NCBI GenBank assembly: GCA_015233135.1
Contig: JADFYH010000006.1
Location: forward strand, 36,470-100,469
Direction: 5' to 3'
Length of the DNA: 64,000 nt
From: Deltaproteobacteria bacterium
Lineage (GTDB): Bacteria; UBA10199; JADFYH01
Positions 1 through 7,644 of the stretch are shown here, one piece after another (the first letter of the stretch is position 1; each line of letters starts with the position of its first letter). Under the pieces are notes generated by a model. It did not search any database, had not been told where the DNA came from, and was given only the letters and a program-made list of their open reading frames with translations. Made by a program: the position numbers and the translations under genes.

Positions 1-48
1 GATGCAGTTTATAGTCAAAAAGTAGAATATCTTGAGATCGCTGTATGA
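1..48 (+). CDS. 3' end of an upstream gene, possibly the antitoxin partner of HicA
   Basis: An open frame enters from the left edge and ends at TGA 46-48. Only fifteen codons are visible, ending in VEYLEIAV. The stop overlaps the ATG of the following HicA gene by four bases (ATGA), the usual sign of translational coupling. Toxin-antitoxin partners are often coupled this way, so an antitoxin is the likeliest identity. The visible residues are too few to assign a family, and a DUF2283-type small protein is also possible. Confidence 0.35.
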   Translation, partial: DAVYSQKVEYLEIAV

Positions 49-272
49 GTAAAGTTCCCAGCTTGAATTTTGATAAAGTAATCAATGCATTCAAACGTGA
101 CTCTTGGGTTGTCGTTCGTCAAAAAGGAAGTCATATTCGCTTGCAAAAACATCATCAAGACGAAACGCTTAAACTTACTGTCCCTGCACATCGCCCTATT
201 AAGCGTTCTACGTTATCGCATATACTTAAACAGGCAAAAACCGATTTAGAATATTTTCTAAAATTATTATAA
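45..272 (+). CDS. hicA: HicA-type mRNA interferase toxin
   Basis: This 75-residue protein has the length and pattern of HicA/YcfA toxins, which fold as a small double-stranded RNA-binding domain and cleave mRNA until neutralised by HicB. The key signature is the GSHIRLQ motif at residues 28-34. Its histidine is the expected catalytic residue, and the Lys/Arg-rich surroundings suit RNA binding. A basic C-terminal helix (LSHILKQAK) also fits the family. The start ATG overlaps the stop of the preceding gene by four bases and there is no room for an independent leader, so expression should be coupled to that gene. The partner lies mostly outside the window. Confidence 0.85.
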   Translation: MSKVPSLNFDKVINAFKRDSWVVVRQKGSHIRLQKHHQDETLKLTVPAHRPIKRSTLSHILKQAKTDLEYFLKLL

Positions 273-297
273 ATGAGATTTCTTGGAGTTATTATTT

Positions 298-1221
298 ATG
301 CCCCCCGTACAAAAACAATCCAAAATCTGGCTCGATGGGAAAATGATCAATTGGGACGAGGCAAATGTTCATGTCCTCACCCATACCTTGCATTATGGCA
401 TGGGCGTCTTTGAAGGTATTCGTTGTTATGAAACGGACGACGGGAAATCGGCCATTTTCAAATTGGAAGAACACATCGACCGGCTTTACGACTCTGCCCA
501 CATCTTATTGATGAAAATTCCTTTTCCAAAAAGTGAAGTGCTAGAGGCCTGCAAAGAAATTTTCAGAGTCAACAAACTCAAGGCAGGTTATTTGCGTCCT
601 CTGGTTTTTTTGGGAGATGGAGAAATGGGTCTTTATGCGACAGGAAACACAGTGCGAATCGCCATCATCGCCTGGCCTTGGGGGGCCTATCTGGGAGATG
701 AGGGCATGAAGAATGGAATTTCTACCAAGATCTCCAGCTATACTCGTCACCATATCAATGTGACCATGACCAAATCAAAGGCCGTCGCCAACTATGTGAA
801 TTCTATTTTGGCCAAGCGTGAGGCCGTGCTGGCGGGTTATGAAGAAACCATCATGCTGGACCCTCAGGGTTTTGTCTCCGAAGCCAGCGGTGAAAATATT
901 TTTGTGGTGAAAAATGGAAAGATTAAAACCCCGCCCACAACCAACGCCCTCAACGGGATTACTCGAAACAGCTTGATTCAATTATTGGCAGAAGAAGGAA
1001 TTGAGGTCAAAGAGGCCTGGATGACTCGCGATGAACTCTACATTGCCGATGAACTGTTCCTGACGGGGACTGCGGCAGAAATCACCCCTGTACGCGAGGT
1101 GGATCATCGTCAGGTGGGGCCAGGAAAACCGGGCCCTATCACTCAAAAAGTTCAGAAAATTTATTTTGAACTCGTGAAGGGTAAAAACAATAGGGACAAA
1201 GACTGGTTGGCTTATTTGTAA
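298..1221 (+). CDS. ilvE: Branched-chain amino acid aminotransferase
   Basis: This is a fold-type IV PLP enzyme that transfers the amino group between glutamate and the 2-oxo acids of valine, leucine and isoleucine. From ATG 298 it is 307 residues, the normal size for IlvE. The N-terminal KIWLDGK and GMGVFEGIRCY segments, the lysine in TMTKSKAVANYVNS (expected Schiff base), the phosphate-binding region around GFVSEASGENIFVV, and LFLTGTAAEITPV near the C-terminus are all diagnostic. The frame is open to a TTG at 283, but GGAG at 285-288 sits nine bases before ATG 298, so I chose 298. The gene is followed by prmA after 31 bases on the same strand. Confidence 0.95.
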   Translation: MPPVQKQSKIWLDGKMINWDEANVHVLTHTLHYGMGVFEGIRCYETDDGKSAIFKLEEHIDRLYDSAHILLMKIPFPKSEVLEACKEIFRVNKLKAGYLRPLVFLGDGEMGLYATGNTVRIAIIAWPWGAYLGDEGMKNGISTKISSYTRHHINVTMTKSKAVANYVNSILAKREAVLAGYEETIMLDPQGFVSEASGENIFVVKNGKIKTPPTTNALNGITRNSLIQLLAEEGIEVKEAWMTRDELYIADELFLTGTAAEITPVREVDHRQVGPGKPGPITQKVQKIYFELVKGKNNRDKDWLAYL

Positions 1222-1252
1222 AGCTTGGTAACTGAGTGGTTACAAAATTTGT

Positions 1253-2113
1253 ATGAAACCAGACAAAACCCTAGAAACCCTTATTTCCAAAACCAATCTT
1301 GACCTGGCCCTGGGGAAACTCTACCAGGAAAACATTTTCACCCTGCAACAAAAAAATCTGCGTGGAAAGATTTTCTGTCATGCAGAACTGCCCCCAAATA
1401 TTAATATCAAATCATTGATCTCCCGCCTGCGGACACAAAAAGATTTAAAAGGAAAAATACTTTTTCAAGCATTAAAAATCAAAACATCCAAAGACAGATC
1501 CTGGGAAAAGGCCTATCAGAAGCATCTCAATCCCTTTGTTTTTTTAAAAAAGGATGTGCAACCTTTACTTTGGATTGATCCTCAAGAGAAAAAAAATCGT
1601 CCCATTCAAGAAAACACGCTCTACCTGAAGGCTGGCCTGGCCTTTGGAACAGGCGGGCATCCGACCACACAGTTGGCAGCGGAATTATTATGGAAAGTCA
1701 TTTCAAAGGAGAGGGAACTCTTAGATATGGGCTGTGGCAGTAGTTTGCTGGCTATGACTGCTGCAAAGCTGGGAGTGAAGAATATCTGGGCCATTGATAA
1801 TGATCCTGTTGCACTGGAAGTTTCGCAAGAAAACTGCACACTCAATGGCATCAAGAATATTCAATTCGCCCTCTCTCTTTCGAAAACCAAAGGGAAGAAA
1901 TTTGATATCGTTGTTGCCAATATCCTCCTGCCTGTATTGATTGCCCTGAAAATGGACCTTGCGAAACACCTCAAGAAAAATGGACAACTGATTGTCAGCG
2001 GCCTGCTTTATAGAGACTGTGCGCCTCTCTTGAAGGCCTATGCTCCCGACTGGAAACTCATAGAGAGAAGGAATAGAAAAGGCTGGTCGGCTTTGCTGCT
2101 GGAAGAAAAGTGA
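1253..2113 (+). CDS. prmA: Ribosomal protein L11 methyltransferase
   Basis: PrmA is a class I SAM methyltransferase that trimethylates ribosomal protein L11. At 286 residues the length is normal. The family signature FGTGGHPTTQ is present, followed by SAM motif I LDMGCGSSLLA, the acidic loop end AIDNDP, and the motif IV region VVANILLPVL, whose Asn-Ile-Leu pattern is typical of PrmA. The first 110 or so residues form the less conserved substrate-binding domain. No clear Shine-Dalgarno sequence precedes the ATG. It probably shares a transcript with ilvE. The stop codon is only 12 bases from the convergent small gene on the other strand. Confidence 0.93.
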   Translation: MKPDKTLETLISKTNLDLALGKLYQENIFTLQQKNLRGKIFCHAELPPNINIKSLISRLRTQKDLKGKILFQALKIKTSKDRSWEKAYQKHLNPFVFLKKDVQPLLWIDPQEKKNRPIQENTLYLKAGLAFGTGGHPTTQLAAELLWKVISKERELLDMGCGSSLLAMTAAKLGVKNIWAIDNDPVALEVSQENCTLNGIKNIQFALSLSKTKGKKFDIVVANILLPVLIALKMDLAKHLKKNGQLIVSGLLYRDCAPLLKAYAPDWKLIERRNRKGWSALLLEEK

Positions 2114-2125
2114 TTCGTGTGGAGT

Positions 2126-2497
2126 TCACTGCGGACAATCCCTCACATATTTTTTCACCAAAATGCTAGAACCTATCTCGATAGGTTCTTCTTCTGAATC
2201 TTCTGATGAGGAAGAAACTGGATTTTGTAAGTCTTCGTAGAAGGACCAATTCTTTAAAATTTTGGATTTTGAAAAATGGGTGGGCAAGGTCAAAATTTGC
2301 GTGCTGTTTTTCAAGGGAAGACTTTCATACTGAGCCGGCAAGTTCATCCCCCCGCAACTCATTAACTCACTCGATTGAGCTAAAGTCTGCAAGTCATTCG
2401 CAGCGGAATATAAGTCTTCGAATTGAAGACAGACGTAATCTTGTTCTTGGCTTTTTTTGGTGAGCATACATAAAAATAAAAGCAAGAGGGGTGCCAT
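2126..2497 (-). CDS. Small hypothetical exported protein
   Basis: This 123-residue reading frame has no recognisable family. It starts with a hydrophobic run (APLLLLFLCML) that could be a short signal sequence or lipoprotein leader, although no positive n-region precedes it. The remainder is polar, with a Ser/Glu-rich stretch (SSSSEDSEEEP) and a few cysteines. A 22-base inverted repeat (2168-2189) lies in its 3' part. The opposite strand also has an 85-residue frame at 2206-2463, but that one lacks any signal or composition typical of a protein. I prefer the minus frame weakly because of its leader and position. It may not be a gene. Confidence 0.35.
   Translation of the reverse strand: MAPLLLLFLCMLTKKSQEQDYVCLQFEDLYSAANDLQTLAQSSELMSCGGMNLPAQYESLPLKNSTQILTLPTHFSKSKILKNWSFYEDLQNPVSSSSEDSEEEPIEIGSSILVKKYVRDCPQ
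2168..2189. repeat. Near-perfect palindrome, 10-bp arms
   Basis: The arms AGAACCTATC and GATAGGTTCT are exact reverse complements separated by two bases. The site is 55 bases beyond the prmA stop. With a two-base centre it is better suited to binding a dimeric protein or extruding a cruciform than to acting as a classical terminator, and no T-run follows. Confidence 0.5.
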
Positions 2498-2691
2498 TTT
2501 TTTAAAAAAATTGCATTTTATAAATTTACAATATATTTTAGTAAGATATAAAATTTAGTTTAATAATAACAGGATCTATCTTTCCTAACAAATCCTAACA
2601 AATACTCAAAAAAGACGAACTTTTGACCCTCACAACAGGTAAAAAATTACCCTCTTAAAAAGTTTCATACTTTAATTCAGTCAAAGACTTA

Positions 2692-2713
2692 CTTAAAAAA
2701 TGCAATTTTTAAG
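2692..2713. repeat. AT-rich inverted repeat upstream of the first ATPase gene
   Basis: The arms CTTAAAAA (2692-2699) and TTTTTAAG (2706-2713) flank ATGCAA. A further TTTTTTTTAAG follows at 2735-2745. The surrounding 2498-2731 is AT-rich and holds no gene that I can support. It presumably contains the promoter of the ATPase gene, but no clear -35/-10 pair stands out. Confidence 0.35.
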
Positions 2714-2731
2714 AAAAATTCTTCTTGAAAT

Positions 2732-4090
2732 ATGTTTTTTTTAAGTAAAAGTAAAAGGATGAATCCCCATTTCGATCGCCTTCTGGAAAATAAAATTCGT
2801 CTTTTTCTAAACGAAAAAGAAGAGCAGCAATCTGTTCTCATTCTTGCGGGAGCCAGGCAAGTTGGAAAAACTACGCTATTAAAAACCGTCCTCCAAGACA
2901 TTCCCCACCTCTATCTCAATCTGGAACGCAGTCCTTCGGATACCCTTAAAATAGACCTCTGCAAAGACTTTGATGATTTTCAGGATTACCTGCGCGACAT
3001 TCATCAATTTAATCCTGCTGAAAAAGTTCTGGTCATCGATGAAGCGCAAAGCAGTCAAAAACTTGGAGCTTGGGTGAGATTCATGAAAGAAGAATGGAAA
3101 TATGCCCATGTCATTCTTACGGGGTCCCTCATTTCGGAAATGCATCAAAGTGAAAGAAGCCCAGTGGGGAGGGAAACCTATCTTGAACTTTGGCCTCTTT
3201 GTTTCAAAGAATTTTTAATGGCGCAAAAACAAGAATCTTTGGTGGAAACACTTTCTCATTTTCAATTGGGAGATTCAATTTCGGAATCGAAGCACCAGCG
3301 TTTTTTGGAAACCTATGATCAATACTTAAAAGTAGGAGGCTTACCAGAAGTCGTTCGTTTTTATTTGGAGAAAAAAGATTATGAAACCAGAAAGTGGGAT
3401 ATTTATAAAAGTTACGAGGACGACTTTGTGCGCTATTTTTCCTTGGAAGAAGTAAATTTATTCAAACGATGCATGGAGGCCGTCGCGGCGAATGTGGGTT
3501 CTCCAAGCAAAGATAGCCAGGCCATTCGTTTGGATGCACCGGGCTACAAAAAAATAGCGGGAATTTTTTCGAGATTAGAGAAATGGAAACTGGTGTTAAA
3601 ATGTGAGCAACTTGGAAAGCAGCCCGAAAAAAATAAATTTCATCCCAAACGTTATCTTTACGATTTGGGAATTTTGCAAGGCCTGCGCTTCAAAGGCTTG
3701 CCCAGTATAGGCATTCAGGAAATGGAAGAAGCCCATCTAAAAACTCCCATCGGAGGGATTATTGAAAATGCCGTGGCACTTTCGCTCAAAAACCAATTTT
3801 CTGATCAGATGTTCGGATTAAAATTGAGCAGTCAAACTGAAATCGATTTTGGAATAAAGATAAAAAATAAAATGGTCGCTATAGAATGTAAAACCAGTTT
3901 AAAAATGAAAAGAAATTTTTTAAAGCCCCTTCAGGATTTTCTTTCTTCTTATTCAAAAAATTCCCAAGCCCTTATCCTGTATGGTGGACCTCCTCTGGGG
4001 GAGTTGAGCGACAGGATACACGCGCTTCCTTATTATCTGGCGGATGAGTTTTATCGACTTTTTGAAAATGGGCCCTCCGATAGAACTTGA
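2732..4090 (+). CDS. AAA-family ATPase with C-terminal DUF4143 domain
   Basis: This 452-residue protein belongs to the widespread AAA_14/DUF4143 group, whose function is not established. The C-terminal domain resembles restriction-type nucleases. From the first methionine the P-loop is GARQVGKTTL near residue 40-50. Walker B is VLVIDEAQ near residue 100, and a sensor-like TGSL follows. The C-terminal part has YLYDLGILQGL, GGIIENAVALSL and TEIDFGIKIKNKMVAIECKTS, a PD-(D/E)XK-like pattern. Two starts are possible, ATG 2732 and ATG 2759, and neither has a spaced Shine-Dalgarno sequence. Its last 40 bases overlap the convergent uvrC gene. Two similar ATPases follow at 6145 and 7645. Confidence 0.85.
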   Translation: MFFLSKSKRMNPHFDRLLENKIRLFLNEKEEQQSVLILAGARQVGKTTLLKTVLQDIPHLYLNLERSPSDTLKIDLCKDFDDFQDYLRDIHQFNPAEKVLVIDEAQSSQKLGAWVRFMKEEWKYAHVILTGSLISEMHQSERSPVGRETYLELWPLCFKEFLMAQKQESLVETLSHFQLGDSISESKHQRFLETYDQYLKVGGLPEVVRFYLEKKDYETRKWDIYKSYEDDFVRYFSLEEVNLFKRCMEAVAANVGSPSKDSQAIRLDAPGYKKIAGIFSRLEKWKLVLKCEQLGKQPEKNKFHPKRYLYDLGILQGLRFKGLPSIGIQEMEEAHLKTPIGGIIENAVALSLKNQFSDQMFGLKLSSQTEIDFGIKIKNKMVAIECKTSLKMKRNFLKPLQDFLSSYSKNSQALILYGGPPLGELSDRIHALPYYLADEFYRLFENGPSDRT

Positions 4091-5976
4091 AAAAGTTTTT
4101 CCAGAATTTCTTTTGGAATCTTCGTCTCCTGCTGCACCGTTTCCAGCCCCTTCAAAAAAATATTTTTGGGGCTTTGATATTTTGTCAGCAGAAGTTTTTT
4201 TCGTTTTTCTCCCAGTCCTTCCACCGCATCCAGCAAAGAAGTGATACTCTTTTTCCCTCTCAATTGGCGGTGGTAAGTAATTCCAAAACGATGGGCCTCG
4301 TCTCGAATTTGGACTAAAAGTTTGCATTCTTCACTTTGTGGATGCGGGACGATGGGATCTTTGCGGCCTATAAGATAAACACGTTCGGGTTTGTCCCCTT
4401 CCCCTCTCCCTTGAGGGGAGAGGGTTTGGGTGAGGGTGACATCGGGTGCACTCGGGATCACCCTCACCCTGCCCTCTCCCCTCAAGGGAGAGGGGAAAGA
4501 TTTCTCCTTCGCCAATCCTACTATATCGACACCCGTTACCCCCGCATCCTGCAACGCCGCATAGGCCGAGCTAAGCTGCCCCTTTCCTCCATCGATAATC
4601 ATTAAATCCGGAAACTCCCATTCGGGATGACTCAGCCGTCGCTTCATCATTTCATAATGCATGGCAAAATCGTTGGGGCCTTGCGTGTATTGGATTTTAA
4701 AACGACGATACGATTTTTTATCCGGCCTTCCCTCCACGAAACACACACAGGAACCCACGGCCGCATCGGCACCCAAGTTGGAAATGTCGTAACATTCCAT
4801 GCGGCGAGGCAAGTTTTTGAGGTTCAATAGCCGCTTCAATTTTTCCAAGATTTCTTTTCTGTTTTCCTGCTCACCCAAAACCTGCTTTAATTTTTCTTTG
4901 GCATTTTGATCGGCCAAGGCCAGCCTGGCTTTTTTATCTCCCCGCTCGGGCACTTGCAGCAGTACTTTGGCCTGTTTCATCTCGCTCAAAAGTTCAGACA
5001 AGGCCTGCTGATTTGAAAAGGTGAAAGGCAATAAGATTTCCGGGCAAATCCAGGCGGGTTCTTTGTAATATTGGAACAAAAAACTGGAAAAACTCTCTTC
5101 GTCTTCCTGAAAAATCGAAGTGGCTTGCACCCATTCTTTTTTATCCATCAGACTTCCGTGACGCACCTGTAGCAAGACCAACACCATTTTTTCGGCAGAC
5201 TTGGCAAGGCCCCAGACATCCATCGAGGTACCCTCGTGCTTCAGTACCTGCTGTTTTTCCAGAAGATCTTTTACCGAATGAATCAGATCTCGATAGTAAG
5301 CCGCAGATTCATAGTCGAGTTTTTCGGCAGCCTCGTTCATCCGTTTTTCCAGCAAGTGCTCCAACTCCTGATTTCGTCCCTCCAAAAACAAACGAATCTC
5401 TTTGACCGTCTCCGCATAAATTTCTTTGCTGACATAAGCCACGCAAGGCGCATCACAGCGTTTGATCTGATATTGCAGGCAGGGCCGCGAGCGATTGGCA
5501 AAATCGTGATCGCTGCAGGTCCGCAACCTGAAATTATTTTGGATAAAATTCAAAATTTCATACAGGCGAAAGGCAGAGGTGTAAGGGCCATAATACAGGG
5601 CCCCATCTTTCACCACGTTACGGGTGGCAAAGAGGCGCGGGAAATCATGATTCACGGTAATTTTGAGGGAGGGATAACTTTTGTCGTCTTTCAAAAAGAC
5701 GTTGTAGCGTGGCTTGTGCTTTTTAATGAGGGTGTTTTCTAGCAGTAAAGCTTCTTTTTCATTTTGAGTAAGTATCGCTTCAATTTGGCTCACTTTTTTC
5801 ATTAAGAAACGAATCTGATAACGCCCATCCCCCTCCCCTTCTGAGCGAAAATAAGAAAGCACCCGGGCCCGCAGATTCTTGGCCTTGCCCACATACAAGA
5901 CCTCCCCCTTGGTGTTTTTCATCAGATAAACACCGGGTGAAGTGGAAAATTCACGAATTTTTTCCTGGAGCTGCAT
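4051..5976 (-). CDS. uvrC: UvrABC excinuclease subunit C, with an in-frame repeat insertion
   Basis: UvrC makes both incisions during nucleotide excision repair. The 641-residue protein has an N-terminal GIY-YIG domain (PGVYLMKNTKGEVLYVGKAKNLRARV), a UVR motif near residue 205-240, the RNase H-like endonuclease half (MECYDISNLGADAAVGSCVC, then MIIDGGKGQL, then IRDEAHRFGITYHR) and C-terminal helix-hairpin-helix motifs (SITSLLDAVEGLGEKRKK). Residues about 494-527 are foreign. A long inverted repeat (4399-4497) is read as SPLRGEG...LSPQGRGEG between GLAKEK and ERVYLIGRKDP, where UvrC normally has a short loop. The frame is kept, so the protein may still work. The 3' end overlaps the convergent ATPase gene by 40 bases. 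Confidence 0.95.
   Translation of the reverse strand: MQLQEKIREFSTSPGVYLMKNTKGEVLYVGKAKNLRARVLSYFRSEGEGDGRYQIRFLMKKVSQIEAILTQNEKEALLLENTLIKKHKPRYNVFLKDDKSYPSLKITVNHDFPRLFATRNVVKDGALYYGPYTSAFRLYEILNFIQNNFRLRTCSDHDFANRSRPCLQYQIKRCDAPCVAYVSKEIYAETVKEIRLFLEGRNQELEHLLEKRMNEAAEKLDYESAAYYRDLIHSVKDLLEKQQVLKHEGTSMDVWGLAKSAEKMVLVLLQVRHGSLMDKKEWVQATSIFQEDEESFSSFLFQYYKEPAWICPEILLPFTFSNQQALSELLSEMKQAKVLLQVPERGDKKARLALADQNAKEKLKQVLGEQENRKEILEKLKRLLNLKNLPRRMECYDISNLGADAAVGSCVCFVEGRPDKKSYRRFKIQYTQGPNDFAMHYEMMKRRLSHPEWEFPDLMIIDGGKGQLSSAYAALQDAGVTGVDIVGLAKEKSFPSPLRGEGRVRVIPSAPDVTLTQTLSPQGRGEGDKPERVYLIGRKDPIVPHPQSEECKLLVQIRDEAHRFGITYHRQLRGKKSITSLLDAVEGLGEKRKKLLLTKYQSPKNIFLKGLETVQQETKIPKEILEKLFQVLSEGPFSKSR
4399..4497. 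repeat. Family A palindromic repeat pair inserted in uvrC
   Basis: Two arms of about 40 bases (4399-4439 and 4458-4497) are nearly exact reverse complements. Each arm is itself a small palindrome (CTCTCCCTTGAGGGGAGAG). The same CCCTCTCCC...GGGAGAGGG core occurs in cysS, at 36.36 kb, on both sides of the DUF559 remnant at 49 kb, and twice in the 59-64 kb gene. Confidence 0.9.
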
Positions 5977-6024
5977 GGGATAGGCGTAATGCGACGGAGG
6001 AAAGAGGTAAAGGGAAAACTCACT

Positions 6025-6053
6025 CTCATTCTCACGGAGACCGTGGGAATGAG
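6025..6053. repeat. Hairpin between uvrC and the second ATPase gene
   Basis: The arms CTCATTCTCACGG (6025-6037) and CCGTGGGAATGAG (6041-6053) pair over 12 of 13 positions around a three-base loop. It lies upstream of both divergent genes and no T-run follows on either side. It could be a further small palindromic element or a regulatory structure. Confidence 0.5.
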
Positions 6054-6061
6054 TTGACTCA

Positions 6062-6145
6062 TATCCGCTAAAAAAATTAAAAAATCAGCGGATAGGGTGT
6101 TTTAATATTGCGTATCCGCTACAATCTATGTATTTTCAGCGGATA
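6062..6145 (+). promoter_or_regulatory. Two equally spaced operator-like inverted repeats
   Basis: The octamer TATCCGCT or its complement AGCGGATA occurs four times: TATCCGCT at 6062-6069 and 6113-6120, AGCGGATA at 6087-6094 and 6138-6145. The two pairs have identical geometry, with 8-bp arms and a 17-bp spacer, and start exactly 51 bases apart. The last half-site ends on the A of the ATG at 6145, and the second pair brackets the predicted -10. This looks like a repressor binding cooperatively to two sites. Confidence 0.7.
6108..6136 (+). promoter_or_regulatory. Predicted promoter of the ATPase gene at 6145, leaderless
   Basis: TTGCGT (6108-6113) and TATTTT (6131-6136) are separated by 17 bases. 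The predicted transcription start falls within one or two bases of the ATG at 6145. No Shine-Dalgarno sequence precedes the start codon, so the mRNA would be leaderless. The hexamers are only moderate matches to the sigma-70 consensus. Confidence 0.45.
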
Positions 6146-7614
6146 TGGATATTAAGACAAAAAGACAAGAAACTCAATTTCTGGGAAGACAAAGAGAGAT
6201 CACTCTTCTTCACGAGAAAAATTGGAGAAACCATGCTCAACTGATAGTCGTCTATGGTCGTCGCCGTGTGGGGAAAACAGCACTCATCGAATACGCCTAC
6301 CGAAACCAGGTTTTTTGGAAATTTGAAGGTCTGGAAGGGGAATCCACTAAAAAACAAATCCAGAATTTTATTTCCCGACTTGCCACTTATACTCAAAAAC
6401 CACAGCTCAAAGAAAATATTTACCGGAATTGGGATGAAGTACTAGAGATTTTTGCTCAAGAACTGAAAGATAAAAAGCTGGAGGTTTTCTTCGACGAGTT
6501 TCAGTGGCTGGCAGAGATGGGAACGGGTTTTGTTTCTCTGTTCAAGTCTTATTGGGACAACCATTTCAAAAAAAATAGGCATCTTCGCTTCATCCTTTGC
6601 GGGTCCATTTCCTCCTTCATGGTCAAAAAAGTGCTAAAATCGAAGGCCTTGTATGGTCGCGTGGATACTGAAATTAATTTAAAACCTCTGTCGCTGGCAG
6701 ATTGCCAAAAACTTCTGGATGCCCAGGCTTCCACTACAAAGCGAAAACCGGAGGAAATCCTTCAAATCAACATGATCTTCGGAGGCATCCCTCAATATCT
6801 TGAAGAATTGAACCCCAAGATGAGTTTGATGCAAAATTTAAATGAATATGCCCTCAAAGCTCAGGGTTATTTTTTTCAGGAGTATGGTCGTCTTTTCATT
6901 AGTCATTTTTCGGACAATCCCCTCTACGAAAAAATTCTTTTGTCTCTTTCTCAAAAAACAAATACCAGCGAAGACCTTGCAAAAGCTTGTGAGATAAAGA
7001 CGGGAGGCGCTTTGAGTGAAAAGCTTTTAGATCTTGAACTCGCAGGTTTTATCAAAAGAGAGAGTCCGATTCACAAAGGGTTAAAGTCTAAAATTGTAAG
7101 ATACCGATTGGATGACGAATACCTTCATTTTTATTATCAATTCATTTTACCCAACGCCAAAGCCATCCTCGCCGGGAAAATGACCATGACCTCTTTAATT
7201 GCAGGACAAGCCTACTCACAATGGCAAGGATATGCATTCGAGCGTCTTTGTATTAAACACGCCGAATACATCGCCACTCATCTTCAATTTGGAGGCATCG
7301 ATTATACATATGGCTCCTGGTTTGGACGAGGTTCCGAAAATAAAAAAGGAACTCAAATCGATCTCTTGTTTGAAAGAATGGATAAAGTCCTCACTCTTTG
7401 CGAAATGAAATATGTGGGTCAACTGAATGCCAAAAAAATCATAGAAGACTTTGAAAAAAAAATAAGCGTCATTTCGAAAGAATATCCCTCTTACGGAATA
7501 CAAAAAATTCTTGTCTCAGGAAAAAAAATCAAAACTTCTCCTTCACTCCAAAAATATTTTGACCATATTCTTTTTGCGGAGGATATTTTTTTTAACATTC
7601 TAACTTTGCATTGA
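6145..7614 (+). CDS. ATPase_2/DUF234 family ATPase
   Basis: This 489-residue protein belongs to the ATPase_2 (archaeal ATPase) group with a C-terminal DUF234 domain, a STAND-like family of unknown role common in archaea and scattered in bacteria. It shows FLGRQREITLL near the start, the P-loop VYGRRRVGKTAL near residue 35-46, a Walker B region LEVFFDEFQWL near residue 115-125, and the sensor FILCGSISSFM. A winged-helix region follows (KTGGALSEKLLDLELAGFIKRESP). The C-terminal part carries GTQIDLLFERMDKVLTLCEMKYVG, a nuclease-like ID...CEMK pattern. It has its own operator-like repeats and apparently no 5' leader. The next ATPase gene follows after 30 bases with a promoter of its own. Confidence 0.88.
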   Translation: MDIKTKRQETQFLGRQREITLLHEKNWRNHAQLIVVYGRRRVGKTALIEYAYRNQVFWKFEGLEGESTKKQIQNFISRLATYTQKPQLKENIYRNWDEVLEIFAQELKDKKLEVFFDEFQWLAEMGTGFVSLFKSYWDNHFKKNRHLRFILCGSISSFMVKKVLKSKALYGRVDTEINLKPLSLADCQKLLDAQASTTKRKPEEILQINMIFGGIPQYLEELNPKMSLMQNLNEYALKAQGYFFQEYGRLFISHFSDNPLYEKILLSLSQKTNTSEDLAKACEIKTGGALSEKLLDLELAGFIKRESPIHKGLKSKIVRYRLDDEYLHFYYQFILPNAKAILAGKMTMTSLIAGQAYSQWQGYAFERLCIKHAEYIATHLQFGGIDYTYGSWFGRGSENKKGTQIDLLFERMDKVLTLCEMKYVGQLNAKKIIEDFEKKISVISKEYPSYGIQKILVSGKKIKTSPSLQKYFDHILFAEDIFFNILTLH

Positions 7615-7642
7615 CACTGCAAATTTAGCAGCTATATTTGCA
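7611..7642 (+). promoter_or_regulatory. Strong leaderless promoter with inverted repeat, ATPase gene at 7645
   Basis: A perfect -35 TTGACA (7611-7616) is followed after 16 bases by TATATT (7633-7638). The ATG is at 7645, seven bases after the -10, exactly where transcription should begin. An inverted repeat TGCAAAT (7618-7624) / ATTTGCA (7636-7642) overlaps the spacer and the -10 and could be an operator. Confidence 0.7.
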
Positions 7643-7644
7643 TA

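Noticed and set aside
2206..2463. 85-residue plus-strand frame opposite the small hypothetical gene
   Set aside because: It is Arg/Ser-rich, without a leader or ribosome binding site, and looks like a shadow.
4399..4497. Repeated GC-rich units as a CRISPR array
   Set aside because: The units are palindromic, dispersed, variable in spacing and within genes, with no regular spacers or cas genes.
5236..5742. 168-residue plus-strand frame inside uvrC
   Set aside because: It is antisense to the conserved UvrC N-terminal half and has no family resemblance.
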